A stretch of 64,000 bases of DNA. It comes from Phreatobacter sp. (GTDB taxonomy: Bacteria > Pseudomonadota > Alphaproteobacteria > Rhizobiales > Phreatobacteraceae). The stretch is taken from assembly GCF_022843985.1 (NCBI RefSeq), contig NZ_JALHMP010000006.1, positions 1 through 64,000 on the forward strand. Direction: 5' to 3'. Both the position numbers and the translations under genes were made by a program. Positions 1 through 9,101 of this stretch are shown here, piece by piece (position 1 is the first letter of the stretch; the number at the start of each line of letters is the position of its first letter). Under the pieces are notes generated by a model. The model had not been told where the DNA came from, did no database searches, and saw only the letters and a program-made list of their open reading frames with translations.

Positions 1-1
1 C

Positions 2-94
2 TTCGCGCCGCCGCGCCCGCCGGCCCCGGCCATCGCCGCCATGCCCGGCGGCGCCCCGGTGCGTGCCGCCCTCGGCTTCGGCTCGCTCTACTGA
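2..94 (+). CDS. C-terminal end of an unidentified proline/alanine-rich protein (partial; perhaps RlpA-like)
   Basis: Only the last 30 codons are in the window. They read as a Pro/Ala/Gly-rich tail ending in ALGFGSLY and a TGA stop. No domain can be recognised from so little. In many Hyphomicrobiales a septal-ring lytic transglycosylase of the RlpA family lies directly upstream of the D-alanyl-D-alanine carboxypeptidase that follows here, so RlpA is a guess from gene order only. The 53-bp gap to the next gene shows no terminator, so the two may be co-transcribed. Confidence 0.5.
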   Translation, partial: FAPPRPPAPAIAAMPGGAPVRAALGFGSLY

Positions 95-147
95 TCCGCC
101 TTGATTTCAGCCGCGTCCCGCCCCATCCATGGGGCGGGAGGACGACC

Positions 148-1341
148 GTGACCAAGCCGCGACTCGGGTTGATGCAATGCGCCGTCGCCGGCCTTTTGGC
201 GCTGGCTGTCGGTCTGGCAGGGCCGGCGCTCGCCCAGGACAATTTCCAGACCACGGTCCGCAACGCCATCCTCGTCGATGTCGGGACGCAATCGGTGCTG
301 TTCGAGAAGGCCGCCGACGAACTCCAGGCCCCCGCCAGCCTGGCCAAGCTGATGACGCTGGCGGTGATCTTCGAGGAGATGCGCCAGGGACGGCTGCTTC
401 CCGACCAGGAGATCGTCATCAGCGAGGATGCCTGGCGGCGGGGAGGGGCTCCGTCGCGGACCTCCTCCATGTATGCGGCCGTCAATTCCCGCGTGAAGGT
501 GCAGGACCTGCTGCGCGGCGCCATCATCCAGTCGGGCAACGACGCGACGATCGCCCTCGGCGAGGCCGTATCGGGCACCGAGGCGAATTTCATTCCGGTG
601 ATGAACAGCCGGGCGCGGACCATCGGCCTCACCCAGTCGGTGTTCCGCAACACCACCGGCCTGCCGCACCCGGAGCAGCGCACCACGGCCCGCGAGATGG
701 CGCGCCTCGCCGACCACATCATCCGCACCTATCCCGAACATTACCCGCTCTACAGCGAGAGGGAATTCACCTGGGGCGGCATCCGCCAGCAGAACCGCAA
801 TCCGCTGCTCGGGACCTATAACGGCGCCGACGGACTGAAGACCGGCTATATCGATGAGGCCGGATTCAACCTTGCGGGATCGGCGGTGCAGAACGGCCAG
901 CGGCTGATCGTCGTGGTGTTGGGCGCCCGTTCGCTGCAGGAGCGCTCCAACGAGGCGCGCAAGCTGCTCGACTGGGGCTTCCGCTCCTTCGAGCTGCGCG
1001 ACCTGTTCCAGGAACAGGAAACGATCGGCGAGGTCGCCGTCTTCGGCGGAGCGCAGGGCAGCGTTCCCGTCACCGCCGGCAATCTGGTGCGGCTGCTGCT
1101 GCCGCGCGGCCAGTCGGACCGCGTGACGGCCCAGATCGTCTATCGCGGCCCGGTCCGGGCACCGGTCAAGCAGGGCACGGAGGTCGGCCAGCTCCGGGTG
1201 ATGCGTGGCGCGCAGCTCGCCCTTCAGGTGCCGGTCTTCGCCGCCGCCGATGTCGAGACAGGAACCCTGAGCCAGCGCGCCATGCAGGGCGCCTGGGAAC
1301 TCGCCACCGGCTGGATCCGGTCCGGGGCGGCTCGGCCTTGA
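148..1341 (+). CDS. D-alanyl-D-alanine carboxypeptidase (penicillin-binding protein 5/6 type, S11 family)
   Basis: A 397-residue periplasmic serine peptidase that removes the terminal D-Ala from peptidoglycan stem pentapeptides. The three penicillin-binding motifs are visible in order: SLAK with nucleophile Ser64 and Lys67, SGN at 129-131 and KTG at 231-233. Residues 1-30 form a signal peptide (hydrophobic core, then an ALAQ cleavage region). A beta-rich C-terminal domain of the PBP5_C type follows from about residue 285. The start is GTG, preceded by a GGGAGG ribosome site about 6 bases upstream; no better ATG exists before the signal peptide. Its stop overlaps the start of tmk, which suggests translational coupling. 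Family names such as dacC or dacF are used for such proteins; the exact paralogue cannot be decided here. Confidence 0.93.
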   Translation: MTKPRLGLMQCAVAGLLALAVGLAGPALAQDNFQTTVRNAILVDVGTQSVLFEKAADELQAPASLAKLMTLAVIFEEMRQGRLLPDQEIVISEDAWRRGGAPSRTSSMYAAVNSRVKVQDLLRGAIIQSGNDATIALGEAVSGTEANFIPVMNSRARTIGLTQSVFRNTTGLPHPEQRTTAREMARLADHIIRTYPEHYPLYSEREFTWGGIRQQNRNPLLGTYNGADGLKTGYIDEAGFNLAGSAVQNGQRLIVVVLGARSLQERSNEARKLLDWGFRSFELRDLFQEQETIGEVAVFGGAQGSVPVTAGNLVRLLLPRGQSDRVTAQIVYRGPVRAPVKQGTEVGQLRVMRGAQLALQVPVFAAADVETGTLSQRAMQGAWELATGWIRSGAARP

Positions 1342-2003
1342 GTGCTCCCGCCAAGGCCCGCGGACGCTTCATCACGCTGGAGGGCGGGGAGGGGGCCGGA
1401 AAATCGACGCAGGCGCGCCGCCTTGCCGCCTTCCTCGAACAGCGCGGCTACGATGTCGTCATGACCCGCGAGCCCGGCGGATCGCCCGGCGCCGAGATCC
1501 TCCGCCATGTCCTGCTCTCCGGCGGCGCCGCGCCTTTCGGGCCGGAGGCCGAGACCATGCTCTTCGCCGCCGCCCGCCGCGACCATCTCGCCGTCACCAT
1601 CCTGCCGGCATTGGCGCGCGGCGCCTGGGTGATCTGCGACCGTTTCGCCGATTCCACCCGCGTCTATCAGGGCCATGCCGGCAAGGTGCCGCTCGATTTT
1701 ATCATGGCGGTCGAGCGCGTCACCGTCGGCGAGAACCGGCCGGACCTGACGCTGATCCTCGACCTGCCGGCCAAGGTGGGGCTCGCCCGCGTCGCCAGCC
1801 GCGGCGAGGCGACGGACCGTTTCGAGAAGGAGGGCCTTGCCTTCCACAACAAACTGCGCGCCGGTTTCAAGGCCATTGCCCGCGCTGAACCCGAGCGCTG
1901 CAGGCTGATCGATGCCAGCGGCGACGCCGACATTGTCGCCGACGCCATCCGCAACGCGGTAACGGAGCATTTCGGCCTCGGGGCCCGGCTGGTGGCCCCA
2001 TGA
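1338..2003 (+). CDS. tmk: Thymidylate kinase
   Basis: Phosphorylates dTMP to dTDP with ATP, an essential step of dTTP synthesis in the cytoplasm. The 221-residue protein has a P-loop GGEGAGKST at 16-24, the DRF motif that binds the nucleotide base and phosphate, and a LID region rich in Arg (RVASRGEATDRF). The start is TTG, placed inside the overlapping stop of the carboxypeptidase gene (TTGA); no upstream ATG or GTG is compatible with the conserved N-terminus, so the rare TTG with coupled translation is the best choice. The gene ends in an ATGA overlap with holB. tmk and holB adjacency is widespread in bacteria. Confidence 0.96.
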   Translation: MSAPAKARGRFITLEGGEGAGKSTQARRLAAFLEQRGYDVVMTREPGGSPGAEILRHVLLSGGAAPFGPEAETMLFAAARRDHLAVTILPALARGAWVICDRFADSTRVYQGHAGKVPLDFIMAVERVTVGENRPDLTLILDLPAKVGLARVASRGEATDRFEKEGLAFHNKLRAGFKAIARAEPERCRLIDASGDADIVADAIRNAVTEHFGLGARLVAP

Positions 2004-3049
2004 TCTCGGAGACTGCCGCCGACCGCCTCGACGGCGCCCCGCATCCGCGCGAACGGCAGGTCCTGGTCGGCCATGGCGCGGCCGAGCGCCAGCTGCTCGA
2101 CGCCTATCGCGGCCCGCGCATGCACCATGCCTGGCTCATCGGCGGTCCCGAGGGCATCGGCAAGGCGACGCTCGCCTATCGCTTCGCCCGCTTCGTCCTC
2201 GCCCATCCCGTCGCGGCGGCCGTCCCGGTCGCGACGGCGGACCTGTCCGTGCCTGACGCCCAACCGGCGGCCCGGCGCATCGTCGCCGGCTCCCATCCCG
2301 ACCTGCTGGCGCTGCGGCGCATCGCCGAGGCCGGCAAGGAGAAGATCCCCCAGGACATTTCCGTCGGCGCGATGCGCGAGATCGTCCGCTTCTTCGGCTC
2401 GACGGCGGGCGAGGGCGGCTGGCGCATCTGTATCGTCGATGCCGCCGACGACCTCAACCGCTCCAGCGCCAACGCCCTGCTGAAACTTCTGGAAGAGCCG
2501 CCGCCGCGCTCGCTCTTCCTGATCGTCGCCCATATGCCCGGCCGGCTCCTGCCGACCATCCGCTCGCGCTGCCGCGCCCTGCCGCTCCTGCCTCTGACGG
2601 CGGACGAGATCGCCGCCGGCCTCCAGACCTTCGACGACATCCGCCTGCCGGCCGAGGAGGCGGGCCGCATCGCGGCCCTGGCCGACGGCAGCCTGCGCCG
2701 GGCGCTGGAGATCGCCGCGGGTGGACAGGAGAGCTTTGCCGGCGAGGTCGAAAGGCTGCTGGCGAGCCTGCCGGCCCCCGATCCGCTGGCCATCCACGGC
2801 CTTGGCGACAAGCTCGCACGGCGCGACGACGGTCTGTTCGAGCTGTTCCTGCGCATGGTCTTCGCCCATCTGCACCGGCAGGTCCTGGCGGAGGCGGGCG
2901 AGGGGGCCCGCCGCCTTGCACCCCATGCCGAGGTATGGGAGAAGGTCGAGGCTACCGCGGCGCAGGTGCGCACGTTCAATCTCGAACGCAAGCCCTTCGT
3001 TTTCCAGGTTTTCGGCTGGCTCGCCGAGGCCGGCCGGCGGCGCGCCTGA
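2000..3049 (+). CDS. holB: DNA polymerase III subunit delta' (clamp loader)
   Basis: Delta' is the stator subunit of the clamp-loader complex that places the beta clamp on DNA. The 349-residue protein has a degenerate AAA+ P-loop at 49-57 (GPEGIGKAT), the sensor-1 stretch [14 protein letters not shown], and the characteristic TIRSRC arginine-finger segment, all typical of alphaproteobacterial HolB. The C-terminal helical collar domain fills roughly residues 230-349. ATGA overlap with tmk indicates coupled translation, and metG starts 23 bases downstream. Nothing unusual was seen. Confidence 0.93.
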   Translation: MISETAADRLDGAPHPRERQVLVGHGAAERQLLDAYRGPRMHHAWLIGGPEGIGKATLAYRFARFVLAHPVAAAVPVATADLSVPDAQPAARRIVAGSHPDLLALRRIAEAGKEKIPQDISVGAMREIVRFFGSTAGEGGWRICIVDAADDLNRSSANALLKLLEEPPPRSLFLIVAHMPGRLLPTIRSRCRALPLLPLTADEIAAGLQTFDDIRLPAEEAGRIAALADGSLRRALEIAAGGQESFAGEVERLLASLPAPDPLAIHGLGDKLARRDDGLFELFLRMVFAHLHRQVLAEAGEGARRLAPHAEVWEKVEATAAQVRTFNLERKPFVFQVFGWLAEAGRRRA

Positions 3050-3072
3050 CCCCGAACCGTCCGAAACGCCTC

Positions 3073-4617
3073 ATGTCGAAGCCCCGCTTCTACGTCACGA
3101 CCGCCATTTCCTATCCCAACGGCGCGCCCCATATCGGCCACGCCTATGAGGTGATCGCCACCGATGCGATCGCCCGTTTCATGCGGGCGGACGGGCGCGA
3201 GGTCCAGTTCCTGACCGGCACCGACGAGCACGGGCTGAAGATGGTCCAGACGGCGGAGCGCGAGGGCCTCGCCGTGCGCGCGCTGGCCGACCGCAACGCC
3301 GACCGGTTCCGCGCCATGGCGGGGGCGCTCGCCATTTCCAACGACGACTTCATCCGCACCACCGAGCCGCGCCATTATCGTGCCAGCCAGGCCATCTGGG
3401 AGCGGATGGTGGCGGCCGGCGACATCTATCGCGGCGGCTACGAGGGCTGGTATTCGGTCCGCGACGAGGCCTTCTATGGCGAGGACGAGACCTCGGTCGG
3501 CCCGGACGGCGTGCGCGTCGGCGGGCAGGGGACCCCGGTGGAATGGACCAAGGAGGAGACCTTTTTCTTCCGCCTGTCCAAGTACCAGGATCGTCTCCTC
3601 GCCCATTACGAGGCCCATCCGGACTTCGTCGGACCCGACACGCGGTTCAACGAGGTCATCAGCTTCGTCAAGGGCGGCCTCACCGACCTGTCGGTGTCGC
3701 GCACCACCTTCGACTGGGGCGTCCCGGTGCCCGGCGCCGACGGCCACGTCATGTATGTCTGGGTCGACGCCCTGACCAATTACATCACCGGCGCCGGCTT
3801 TCCCGACGAGACCGACCCGAAATGGGCCTTCTGGCCGGCCGATCTCCACGTCATCGGCAAGGACATCGTCCGTTTCCACGCGGTCTACTGGCCGGCCTTC
3901 CTCATGTCGGCCGGCATCGCCCTGCCGAAGCGCGTCTATGGCCACGGCTTTCTGTTCAACCGCGGCGAGAAGATGTCGAAGTCGCTCGGCAATGTCGTCG
4001 ATCCCTTCGCCATGGCGGAAGCCTATGGCGTCGACGCCATGCGCTATTTCTTGCTGCGCGAGGTCGCCTTCGGCAATGACGGCTCCTATTCGCACGAGGC
4101 GATCGTGGCGCGGACCAATGCCGATCTCGCCAACGACATCGGCAACCTCGCCCAGCGCTCGCTGTCGATGATCGCCAAGAACTGCGACGGCGTGCTGCCG
4201 ACGCCCGGCGCCTTCAGCGCCGAGGACGAGGCGATCCTCGCCGCGGCCGAAGGCATGCTCGCCCTGTCCCGCGAGGCGGTGGGCAGCCAGCAGCTGCACC
4301 GCTGGCTCGAGGCGGTCTGGGCCGTCGTCGGCGATGCCAACCGCTATTTCGCGGCGCAGGCGCCCTGGGCGCTGCGGAAGACCGATCCGGCGCGGATGGA
4401 GACGGTTCTCTACGTCACGGCCGAAGTCATCCGCCAGGCGGCGATCCTGGCCGCGCCCGCCATTCCGCTCGGCGCGCCCAAGCTGCTCGACCTGCTCGCG
4501 GTCCCGGAGGACGCGCGCGACTTCGCCGCGCTCGCCACCCGGCTGAAGCCCGGGACGGTCCTGCCGCCGCCGGCCGGGGTCTTCCCGCGCTATGTCGAGC
4601 CGGAGACGGCGGCCTGA
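3073..4617 (+). CDS. metG: Methionyl-tRNA synthetase (short form without C-terminal tRNA-binding domain)
   Basis: Charges tRNA-Met with methionine in the cytoplasm. The 514-residue class I synthetase has the HIGH signature at 20-23 and KMSKS at 300-304, with an anticodon-binding helical domain after that. The reading frame is open further upstream, into the end of holB, but the conserved N-terminus ([18 protein letters not shown]) starts at the ATG chosen here. The protein is of the compact type common in alphaproteobacteria: no EMAPII-like C-terminal domain is present, and no zinc-knuckle cysteine pairs are seen in the connective peptide. It ends in a TGATG overlap with tatD. Confidence 0.96.
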   Translation: MSKPRFYVTTAISYPNGAPHIGHAYEVIATDAIARFMRADGREVQFLTGTDEHGLKMVQTAEREGLAVRALADRNADRFRAMAGALAISNDDFIRTTEPRHYRASQAIWERMVAAGDIYRGGYEGWYSVRDEAFYGEDETSVGPDGVRVGGQGTPVEWTKEETFFFRLSKYQDRLLAHYEAHPDFVGPDTRFNEVISFVKGGLTDLSVSRTTFDWGVPVPGADGHVMYVWVDALTNYITGAGFPDETDPKWAFWPADLHVIGKDIVRFHAVYWPAFLMSAGIALPKRVYGHGFLFNRGEKMSKSLGNVVDPFAMAEAYGVDAMRYFLLREVAFGNDGSYSHEAIVARTNADLANDIGNLAQRSLSMIAKNCDGVLPTPGAFSAEDEAILAAAEGMLALSREAVGSQQLHRWLEAVWAVVGDANRYFAAQAPWALRKTDPARMETVLYVTAEVIRQAAILAAPAIPLGAPKLLDLLAVPEDARDFAALATRLKPGTVLPPPAGVFPRYVEPETAA

Positions 4618-5411
4618 TGTGGGTCGACAGCCATTGTCATCTCGACTTCCCCGAGCTTGCCGCCGATCGTGGCGGCCTGATCGGCCGTGCCGTCGCGGCG
4701 GGCCTTCAGTCCATGGTGACGATCTCCACCCGTGTGCGCCGCTTCGATGCCATCCGCGCCATCGCCGAGGCCCATGAGGGCATCTGGTGCTCGGTCGGCA
4801 CCCATCCGCACAATGCCCACGAGGAGCTCGACGTCACGGCAGAGGCGCTGGTGGCGCTGGCGGACCATCCCAAGGTCATCGCCATCGGCGAGGCCGGCCT
4901 CGACTGGTTTTATGACAAGTCGCCGCGGGACGCCCAGGAACAGGGGTTCCGTACCCATATCGCCGCGGCGCGCGCCTCTGGCCTGCCGCTGGTCATCCAT
5001 GCCCGCGAGGCCGACGAGGCGGTCGCCGCGATCCTCACGGAGGAAATGGGGAAGGGGGCCTTCACAGCCGTCCTGCACTGTTTCACCGGCTCCCGCGACC
5101 TCGCCATCACCGGCATTGCCCTCGGCCTTTACGTGTCGTTTTCAGGCATCGCGACCTACAAGAGCGCCGCCAATCTGCGGGAACTGGCGGCCGAACTGCC
5201 GGCGGACCGCATCCTGGTGGAGACCGACGCGCCCTATCTCGCGCCGGGCAAGTTCCGCGGCAAGACCAACGAGCCGTCCTATGTCGTCGAGACCGGCCGG
5301 GTGATCGCCGAGGCACGTGCCGTCACGCCCGAGGCGATGGCGCGGCAGACCACCGAGAATTTCTACCGCCTCTTCGCCAAGGCCGATCCCGGCCGGCGCC
5401 TCGCGGCCTGA
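4617..5411 (+). CDS. tatD: TatD-family metal-dependent hydrolase (putative DNase)
   Basis: A 264-residue TIM-barrel metallohydrolase. Metal-binding residues can be read in the usual order: HCH at residues 6-8, the EAGLDW glutamate, the HAREAD and HCFTG histidines, and the ETDAPYLAP aspartate near the C-terminus. TatD-type enzymes are 3'-5' exonucleases in some species and D-aminoacyl-tRNA deacylase-like in others; which activity applies here cannot be judged from sequence. Its ATG shares one base with the metG stop. metG-tatD-metallohydrolase is a conserved order in Hyphomicrobiales. Confidence 0.93.
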   Translation: MWVDSHCHLDFPELAADRGGLIGRAVAAGLQSMVTISTRVRRFDAIRAIAEAHEGIWCSVGTHPHNAHEELDVTAEALVALADHPKVIAIGEAGLDWFYDKSPRDAQEQGFRTHIAAARASGLPLVIHAREADEAVAAILTEEMGKGAFTAVLHCFTGSRDLAITGIALGLYVSFSGIATYKSAANLRELAAELPADRILVETDAPYLAPGKFRGKTNEPSYVVETGRVIAEARAVTPEAMARQTTENFYRLFAKADPGRRLAA

Positions 5412-5418
5412 GCCGACC

Positions 5419-6219
5419 ATGGCGCTGACCCTGACCATCCTCGGCTGCGGCTCCTCCGGCGGCGTGCCGCGGGTGGCCCAGGGCTGGGGCGCCTGCGACC
5501 CGTCCGAACCGCGCAACCGGCGGCGGCGCTGTGCCTTGCTCATCGAGCAGAGCGGACCGGAGGGCGTCACCACCGTCCTGATCGATACCGGACCGGACCT
5601 GCGTGACCAACTCCTTGCAGCCGGGGTCACGCGGCTCGACGCGGTGCTCTACACCCACGACCATGCCGACCATACCCACGGCATCGACGACCTCCGGCCG
5701 CTCGTTCTCGCCATGCGGCGGCGCATCGTCGCCCATGCCGACGCCACGACCGCCGGATCGCTGCGCGAGCGGTTCGGCTATTGCTTCGCCTCGCCGCCGG
5801 GCAGCGACTATCCGCCCATCGTCGATCTGAGCCTGTTCGAACCGCATGTGCCGATCATGGTGCCCGGGCCTGGCGGCGCCTTGACCTTCCAGCCATTCCC
5901 CGTGGAGCACGGCGCCGGCTATCGCGCCTTCGGGTTTCGTGTCAAAAACTACGTCTATTGCCCTGATATCAATCGGCTTCCCGACGAGAGTGCCGGCTAT
6001 TTCGACAGCGCGGAAACCGTCATCCTGGACGCGCTGCGCTACACGCGCCATCCGACCCATTTCTCCGTCGACGAGGCCCTGGCGGTCATCGCGCGCCACA
6101 GGCCCGACCGCGCCGTGCTGACCAATCTCCATTCGGACATCGACTATGCGACCCTGGCAGCGCGGCTGCCGGCGGGCATCGTGCCGGCTTATGACGGGAT
6201 GGCCATCCGGACAGGCTGA
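5419..6219 (+). CDS. MBL-fold metallohydrolase, PhnP-like
   Basis: A 266-residue metallo-beta-lactamase-fold phosphodiesterase-like enzyme. It begins with the LGCGSSGGVPR motif of the PhnP/ElaC branch and carries the metal-binding motif THDHADH (His80, His82, Asp84, His85), followed by a later VEHG histidine and an aspartate in the CPDI region. PhnP itself cleaves cyclic ribose phosphates in phosphonate use, but no phn genes are near, and this copy is part of the housekeeping tatD block. The substrate is therefore unknown. The reading frame is open upstream, but the ATG chosen lies 7 bases after the tatD stop and fits the conserved N-terminus. It is the last gene before the dif-like site. Confidence 0.88.
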   Translation: MALTLTILGCGSSGGVPRVAQGWGACDPSEPRNRRRRCALLIEQSGPEGVTTVLIDTGPDLRDQLLAAGVTRLDAVLYTHDHADHTHGIDDLRPLVLAMRRRIVAHADATTAGSLRERFGYCFASPPGSDYPPIVDLSLFEPHVPIMVPGPGGALTFQPFPVEHGAGYRAFGFRVKNYVYCPDINRLPDESAGYFDSAETVILDALRYTRHPTHFSVDEALAVIARHRPDRAVLTNLHSDIDYATLAARLPAGIVPAYDGMAIRTG

Positions 6220-6300
6220 TCGTCCGGACGGGCTGATCCGCCGGGCCGCAGGGTTCCCACGGGTATGGGGCCGTTCTGGTGCTTCATTGGGTTCATGACG

Positions 6301-6328
6301 ACATTCCATAATATGTCTTATGCGAATC
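6301..6328. other. Candidate dif site (XerC/XerD chromosome dimer resolution)
   Basis: A 28-bp site in the gene-free gap 6220-6430. The left arm is ACATTCCATAA (6301-6311), the centre is TATGTC (6312-6317) and the right arm is TTATGCGAATC (6318-6328). The inner CATAA-N6-TTATG palindrome is the core of known dif sites (11-6-11 organisation). Read on the minus strand, the first arm GATTCGCATAA matches 9 of 11 positions of the E. coli XerC arm and the second arm TTATGGAATGT matches 7 of 11 of the XerD arm. The site is strikingly AT-rich for this genome. Genes switch strand around it, and in Agrobacterium and Sinorhizobium the ntr region lies near the terminus (from memory). It could alternatively serve as the mazG promoter. 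Confidence 0.75.
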
Positions 6329-6430
6329 ATGGTTGGCTCATGCTGACGCCCGCCTCGCCCCTGGCCGAGACCTGTGGATGACCCTCCTGCGCGCTTGCCA
6401 TCACTGGCCCGTCCCCGCTCAGACTGCCCC

Positions 6431-7291
6431 ATGACATCCATGCCGCAGACGCCGACCCCCTCCGACGACATTGCCGATCTCGTGGCCATCATGGCCTGGC
6501 TGCGGGCGCCGGGCCGCGGTTGTCCCTGGGACCTGGCACAGACCTTCGCGACCATCGCGCCCTATACGATCGAGGAAGCCTATGAGGTGGCTGATGCGAT
6601 CCAGCGCGGCGACTTCGCCGATCTCAGGGATGAACTGGGCGACCTGCTGCTGCAGGTCGTTTTTCACGCCCGCATGGCCGAGGAACAAGGGCTCTTCGCC
6701 TTTCCCGACGTTGTCCGCGCCATCACCGGGAAGCTCATCCGCCGGCATCCCCATGTCTTCGGCGGCGACCGCGACGTCAGCCCGGCGGCGGTGAAGGGCC
6801 TTTGGGACAGCATCAAGGCCGAGGAGAAGCGCGCCAGGGCTGCCGAACGGCAGCGGCTGGGCCTGCCGGCCGAAACGGCGGCCGGCGTGCTGGCGGGAGT
6901 TCCGACCGCCCTTCCCGCCCTGACCCGCGCCCTGAAGCTTCAGGCCAAGGCCGGCTCGGTCGGCTTCGACTGGAATAATGTCGATGCCGTGCTCGCCAAG
7001 ATCGTCGAAGAGGCCGGCGAGATCGTCGCGGCGCGGCGCGACGGTGCCGGGCCGGCGGCCATTGCCGACGAGGTCGGTGACCTGCTGTTCGCTGTCGTCA
7101 ATCTCGCCCGCCACCTCGATGTCGATCCGGAGGCGGCCCTGCGCGGTACCAATGCCAAGTTCGAGCGGCGTTTCGCCGCCATCGAGGCGGCGCTGGCGGC
7201 CGAAGGCCGCAAGCCGGCCGAGGCCTCGCTCGCCGAGATGGACGCGCTCTGGGACGAGGCCAAGCGGCGCGAGAAGGCCGGCGGGGCCTGA
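6431..7291 (+). CDS. mazG: Nucleoside triphosphate pyrophosphohydrolase MazG
   Basis: Hydrolyses (d)NTPs to NMP and pyrophosphate; in E. coli it clears aberrant nucleotides and lowers ppGpp. The 286-residue protein holds two MazG domains: the first has [12 protein letters not shown] and the metal-binding DELGDLL motif within roughly residues 30-105, and the second has IVEEAGEIV and DEVGDLLF in about 185-255. The start is uncertain: neither the ATG chosen (6431) nor the in-frame ATG at 6374 has a convincing ribosome site; the later one leaves a normal N-terminus ([21 protein letters not shown]). It is the only plus-strand gene between the dif-like site and ispDF, and it converges on hflX with 8 bases between stops. 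Confidence 0.92.
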   Translation: MTSMPQTPTPSDDIADLVAIMAWLRAPGRGCPWDLAQTFATIAPYTIEEAYEVADAIQRGDFADLRDELGDLLLQVVFHARMAEEQGLFAFPDVVRAITGKLIRRHPHVFGGDRDVSPAAVKGLWDSIKAEEKRARAAERQRLGLPAETAAGVLAGVPTALPALTRALKLQAKAGSVGFDWNNVDAVLAKIVEEAGEIVAARRDGAGPAAIADEVGDLLFAVVNLARHLDVDPEAALRGTNAKFERRFAAIEAALAAEGRKPAEASLAEMDALWDEAKRREKAGGA

Positions 7292-7299
7292 AGCGGGCC

Positions 7300-8667
7300 T
7301 CAGGCGCTGCGCGCCAGCCGCCGCTCCAGCTGGTCGCGCTTGGCCGGGGCGATGCGCAGCGTCACCTGCGTATCGCCGCTGTCGAGGGACCGGCGCTCCT
7401 CGACCTCGGCATTCTCGTGGATCCAGTGCAGCGTGCCGCCATCGGCCGCATCGACCGTGACGGTGAGGCGTTCATGGGCGGCCCGCAGCTTGTCCTCGAC
7501 GGCCGCGAGAAGATCGGGCAGCCCCTCGCCCGTCACGGCGGAGACGAAATAGGGCCGATGCGCCTCGTCGTGGCGGGCGGCGCGGTTCAGCGCCGACTCG
7601 CGGGCCGGTTCGTCGAGCAGATCGACCTTGTTCCAGACCTCGACGAGGGTGCGGCTGGCCGGGTCGATGCCGAGATCGGCGAGGATCGCCGCGACATCGG
7701 CGGCCTGGGCCTCGGTATCGCCATGGCTGACGTCGCGCACATGCAGGATGACATCAGCCTCGATCACCTCTTCCAGTGTCGCCCGGAAGGCGGCGACGAG
7801 CATGGTGGGCAGGTCGGAGATGAACCCGACCGTGTCCGACAGGATGGCCTTGGTGCCGTGTGGCAGGCGCATCTGGCGCAGCGTCGGGTCGAGGGTGGCG
7901 AAGAGCAGGTCCTGCGCCAGAACCCCGCCGGTGGTCAGCGCATTGAAAAGCGTCGACTTGCCGGCATTGGTGTAGCCGACCAGCGCGATGATCGGATAGG
8001 GCACGCGCCTTCGGCTCTCGCGGTGCAGGCGGCGGGTGCGCGTCACCTGTTCGAGCTCGCGCTCGATCCGCATGATGCGCTCCTGGATCATGCGGCGGTC
8101 GGCCTCGATCTGCGTCTCGCCGGGGCCGCCAAGGAAGCCGAAGCCGCCACGCTGGCGTTCGAGATGGGTCCAGGAGCGGACCAGCCTGCTCTTCTGGTAG
8201 CTGAGATGGGCGAGCTCGACCTGCAACGCGCCCTCTTTCGTGCGGGCGCGGCGGCCGAAGATCTCGAGGATCAGCCCGGTGCGGTCGACGACCTTGGCCT
8301 TCCACGCCTTTTCGAGGTTGCGCTGCTGCACCGGCGACAGGGCGGCATCGACGAAGACGAGGCCGGCATCGTGGGCCGTCACCAGGCCGCCGATCTCCTC
8401 CACCTTGCCCTTGCCGATCAGGGTGGCCGGCCGTGGCGTGTTCAGCCCGACCGTGACGGTGTCCATGACCTCGAGATCGATGGCGGCGGCGAGGCCGACG
8501 GCCTCGTCGCGGCGCGCCGCGACGGTGCGGGCGGGAATGTCGACCCCCTCGCCTCGCCGTGGCCCGGTCAGCACCGGCACGACGACCACGACGCGTGTCG
8601 ACTCGCCACGCGGCTCGTCGCCGTCATGCGGGGTGGTGCTGATGATATCGGGGCGGCGTATGTCCAA
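7300..8667 (-). CDS. hflX: Ribosome-associated GTPase HflX
   Basis: A translational GTPase that splits stalled 70S ribosomes. The 455-residue protein has an N-terminal HflX domain with the glycine-rich [13 protein letters not shown] linker at 180-192, then a GTPase domain with G1 GYTNAGKST (231-239), G3 DTVG (278-281) and G4 NKVD (346-349). The predicted start is TTG, preceded by a GAGG ribosome site; an acidic, poorly conserved N-terminus follows, so the exact start is not secure. It lies 20 bases after hfq, an arrangement (hfq-hflX) conserved across proteobacteria and usually co-transcribed. Confidence 0.94.
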   Translation of the reverse strand: MDIRRPDIISTTPHDGDEPRGESTRVVVVVPVLTGPRRGEGVDIPARTVAARRDEAVGLAAAIDLEVMDTVTVGLNTPRPATLIGKGKVEEIGGLVTAHDAGLVFVDAALSPVQQRNLEKAWKAKVVDRTGLILEIFGRRARTKEGALQVELAHLSYQKSRLVRSWTHLERQRGGFGFLGGPGETQIEADRRMIQERIMRIERELEQVTRTRRLHRESRRRVPYPIIALVGYTNAGKSTLFNALTTGGVLAQDLLFATLDPTLRQMRLPHGTKAILSDTVGFISDLPTMLVAAFRATLEEVIEADVILHVRDVSHGDTEAQAADVAAILADLGIDPASRTLVEVWNKVDLLDEPARESALNRAARHDEAHRPYFVSAVTGEGLPDLLAAVEDKLRAAHERLTVTVDAADGGTLHWIHENAEVEERRSLDSGDTQVTLRIAPAKRDQLERRLARSA

Positions 8668-8687
8668 CAGGGCCTCGTCGGGTGAGC

Positions 8688-8939
8688 TCAGCCCTTGTCG
8701 CCGTCTCCGTCCTGCGGATCGAACAGCTGGACCGGCGCACCGGGCATGATTGTCGATATGGCGTGCTTATAGACCAATTGCGAGTGGCCGTCCCGGCGCA
8801 GCAGGACGCAGAAATTGTCGAACCAGGTCACCACGCCCTGCAGCTTGACGCCGTTGACCAGAAAAATCGTCAGGGGAATCTTGTGCTTGCGCACATGGTT
8901 GAGGAATGTGTCCTGGAGGTTCTGAGCTCGTTCCGCCAT
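8688..8939 (-). CDS. hfq: RNA chaperone Hfq
   Basis: An 83-residue Sm-fold RNA-binding protein that forms hexamers and pairs small RNAs with mRNAs. The Sm1 region ([16 protein letters not shown], then [10 protein letters not shown]) and the Sm2 motif YKHAIST are intact. The C-terminal tail is short and acidic ([10 protein letters not shown]), as usual in alphaproteobacteria. The frame is open 10 codons further upstream, but the ATG chosen matches the conserved [10 protein letters not shown] start and has a GGAAAA-type ribosome site. In rhizobia Hfq acts on nif, ntr and transport mRNAs, and its position beside the ntr genes is conserved. Confidence 0.97.
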   Translation of the reverse strand: MAERAQNLQDTFLNHVRKHKIPLTIFLVNGVKLQGVVTWFDNFCVLLRRDGHSQLVYKHAISTIMPGAPVQLFDPQDGDGDKG

Positions 8940-9101
8940 GGTGTTTTTCCGTTGTTGCCGCGGACTCACACGTGCCGCGAAGGTTTATGGACCGGCCGGG
9001 CCGGTCGGGCTTGTTCTTGACATCCCCATTTAAGGCCGATCGTCCCGCAGCGCACAAGCGAAAGTCTCGTCACAGCCGCGTGTGGACGGCCCCCTCGCCG
9101 C

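Noticed and set aside
2176-4299. A 707-codon open frame on the minus strand opposite holB and metG
   Set aside because: Both strands cannot be coding for these well-recognised enzymes and this frame; composition is that of a GC-driven antisense shadow.
6287-6314. TTGGGT with TAATAT, considered as a sigma-70 promoter for mazG
   Set aside because: The -35 match is poor, and the CATAA-N6-TTATG symmetry is better explained by a dif site; a double role is not excluded.
7286-7305. GCCTGA-N8-TCAGGC inverted repeat at the mazG/hflX junction, considered as a bidirectional terminator
   Set aside because: Only 6 bp, no T-run on either side; it arises because both convergent genes end in an Ala codon followed by TGA.
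9016-9044. TTGACA on the plus strand between hfq and dat, considered as a promoter
   Set aside because: No matching -10 element at a suitable distance, and downstream on that strand lies only the antisense of dat.
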